Positions 33,327 to 33,605 of a stretch of 33,605 nt of DNA are shown here, one piece after another. A model generated the notes under the pieces. It saw only the letters and a list, made by a program, of their open reading frames with translations, was not told the DNA's origin and made no database searches. Position 1 is the first letter of the stretch, and every line of letters starts with the position of its first letter. Made by a program: the position numbers and the translations under genes. The DNA lies in assembly GCA_024693345.1 (NCBI GenBank), contig JAILLB010000033.1, positions 1-33,605 on the forward strand, read 5' to 3'. The stretch comes from Clostridiales bacterium. GTDB lineage: Bacteria > Bacillota > Clostridia > Oscillospirales > CAG-272.

Positions 33327-33600
33327 CCCATGATTGAAATCACGGGCTTGAAAAAGCAAGTGAAGAAATCAGCTACGTAAGTAGATTGTTGACTACCCTA
33401 AGTCTTGAGACAAAGACTACGTTGGTTTAATTATCACACCTGCAGACGTTTGTCCTAATCTGCAGCACTGTGGTTCGTTATTAAAAGTCCCGATGGGTAA
33501 GGACGGTGTGGCGAACGAGTAAGTTTTACCAACATTGGGGAAGGGCACATAACGGTAAGATGTGTACCGGCTTACAGCATTAAAACACATCAAAAACAAA
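33327..33600 (+). ncRNA. Structured RNA, probable HEARO / IscB-type omega RNA (left end of a transposon-associated element)
   Basis: This 280-bp tail has no credible plus-strand ORF but many stems in a row: CTAC-GTAA-GTAG, AGTCTT/AAGACT, CTGCAGA/TCTGCAG, GTCC/GGAC and GATGTGT (33559-33565) / ACACATC (33585-33591). A-rich unpaired segments lie between them and AAAGGAAA lies at the very end, as if a gene starts just outside. From memory, this layout (about 250 nt, ending shortly before an ORF) fits HEARO RNA, the omega RNA of IscB nucleases in IS200/IS605-like elements. The track ORF 33417-33599 on the minus strand is a shadow. The downstream protein is not visible, so the class is inferred. 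Confidence 0.55.
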
Positions 33601-33605
33601 GGAAA

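Noticed and set aside
33417-33599. 60-aa minus-strand ORF at the right edge
   Set aside because: It runs antisense to the stem-rich RNA region, has no domain, and the stems explain the sequence better.
1-33605. CRISPR arrays, toxin-antitoxin pairs or classical anti-phage operons
   Set aside because: No regularly spaced direct repeats, cas genes, or small paired toxin/antitoxin-like ORFs were seen; the only nuclease-like signals are the edge TnpB and the probable HEARO element.

Overview
The window looks like chromosome from a low-to-moderate-GC Clostridia (Bacillota), most plausibly a gut or rumen Oscillospiraceae/Ruminococcaceae-type organism. The reasons are strong AGGAGG-type ribosome sites with frequent GTG and TTG starts, a T-box leader before pheST, heavy AGA arginine use, AI-2E and MgtE proteins, Sapep/PepV and GH94 enzymes, and large InlB-repeat surface proteins. 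No plasmid or phage backbone is visible. The lineage is inferred from gene content; no marker gene fixes the genus.

Layout. Left edge (1-810): the 3' end of a tnpB gene, its probable right end / omega RNA segment, and a 56-codon remnant of a GH63-like glycosidase gene facing it. Minus-strand block (811-4533): a flippase-like/GT4 fusion protein, an AI-2E family transporter and tRNA-Arg(CCT), apparently one transcript ending at a terminator after the tRNA. Plus-strand surface block (4720-11544): two very large secreted, membrane-anchored proteins with InlB-like repeats. The second carries an acidic AEEAP-repeat tail that should lie inside the cell. Then mgtE (11767-13158) behind a structured leader that encodes a 31-codon peptide, pta, and a MalY/PatB-type aminotransferase. 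A MATE exporter (minus) and an alpha/beta hydrolase (plus) diverge from a shared intergenic region. At 17923-22625 lie a second AI-2E paralogue, a TrpXYZ-type ABC importer (lipoprotein, permease, ATPase) and a small lipoprotein. At 22643-28430 a T-box precedes pheS-pheT, followed by a phosphoribosyltransferase and a PepV-type dipeptidase. A minus-strand pair (28434-31175) encodes a GH94 phosphorylase and an unrecognised 150-aa protein, diverging from an ABC exporter (31365-33326). The right edge (33327-33605) is a stem-loop-rich non-coding segment resembling the HEARO / IscB omega RNA, ending in a ribosome site that points to a gene just outside the window.

How the parts relate. Most of the window is housekeeping and nutrient handling: aromatic amino-acid uptake next to Phe-tRNA charging, peptide breakdown, disaccharide phosphorolysis, Mg2+ uptake and acetyl-phosphate metabolism. 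The accessory interest lies in the two surface proteins and in the edges, where remnants of two RNA-guided transposon-associated systems (TnpB on the left, probable HEARO/IscB on the right) bracket the region. The most testable new observation is the peptide-encoding, self-pairing leader of mgtE. All functional calls rest on motif recognition by eye; no database search was run.
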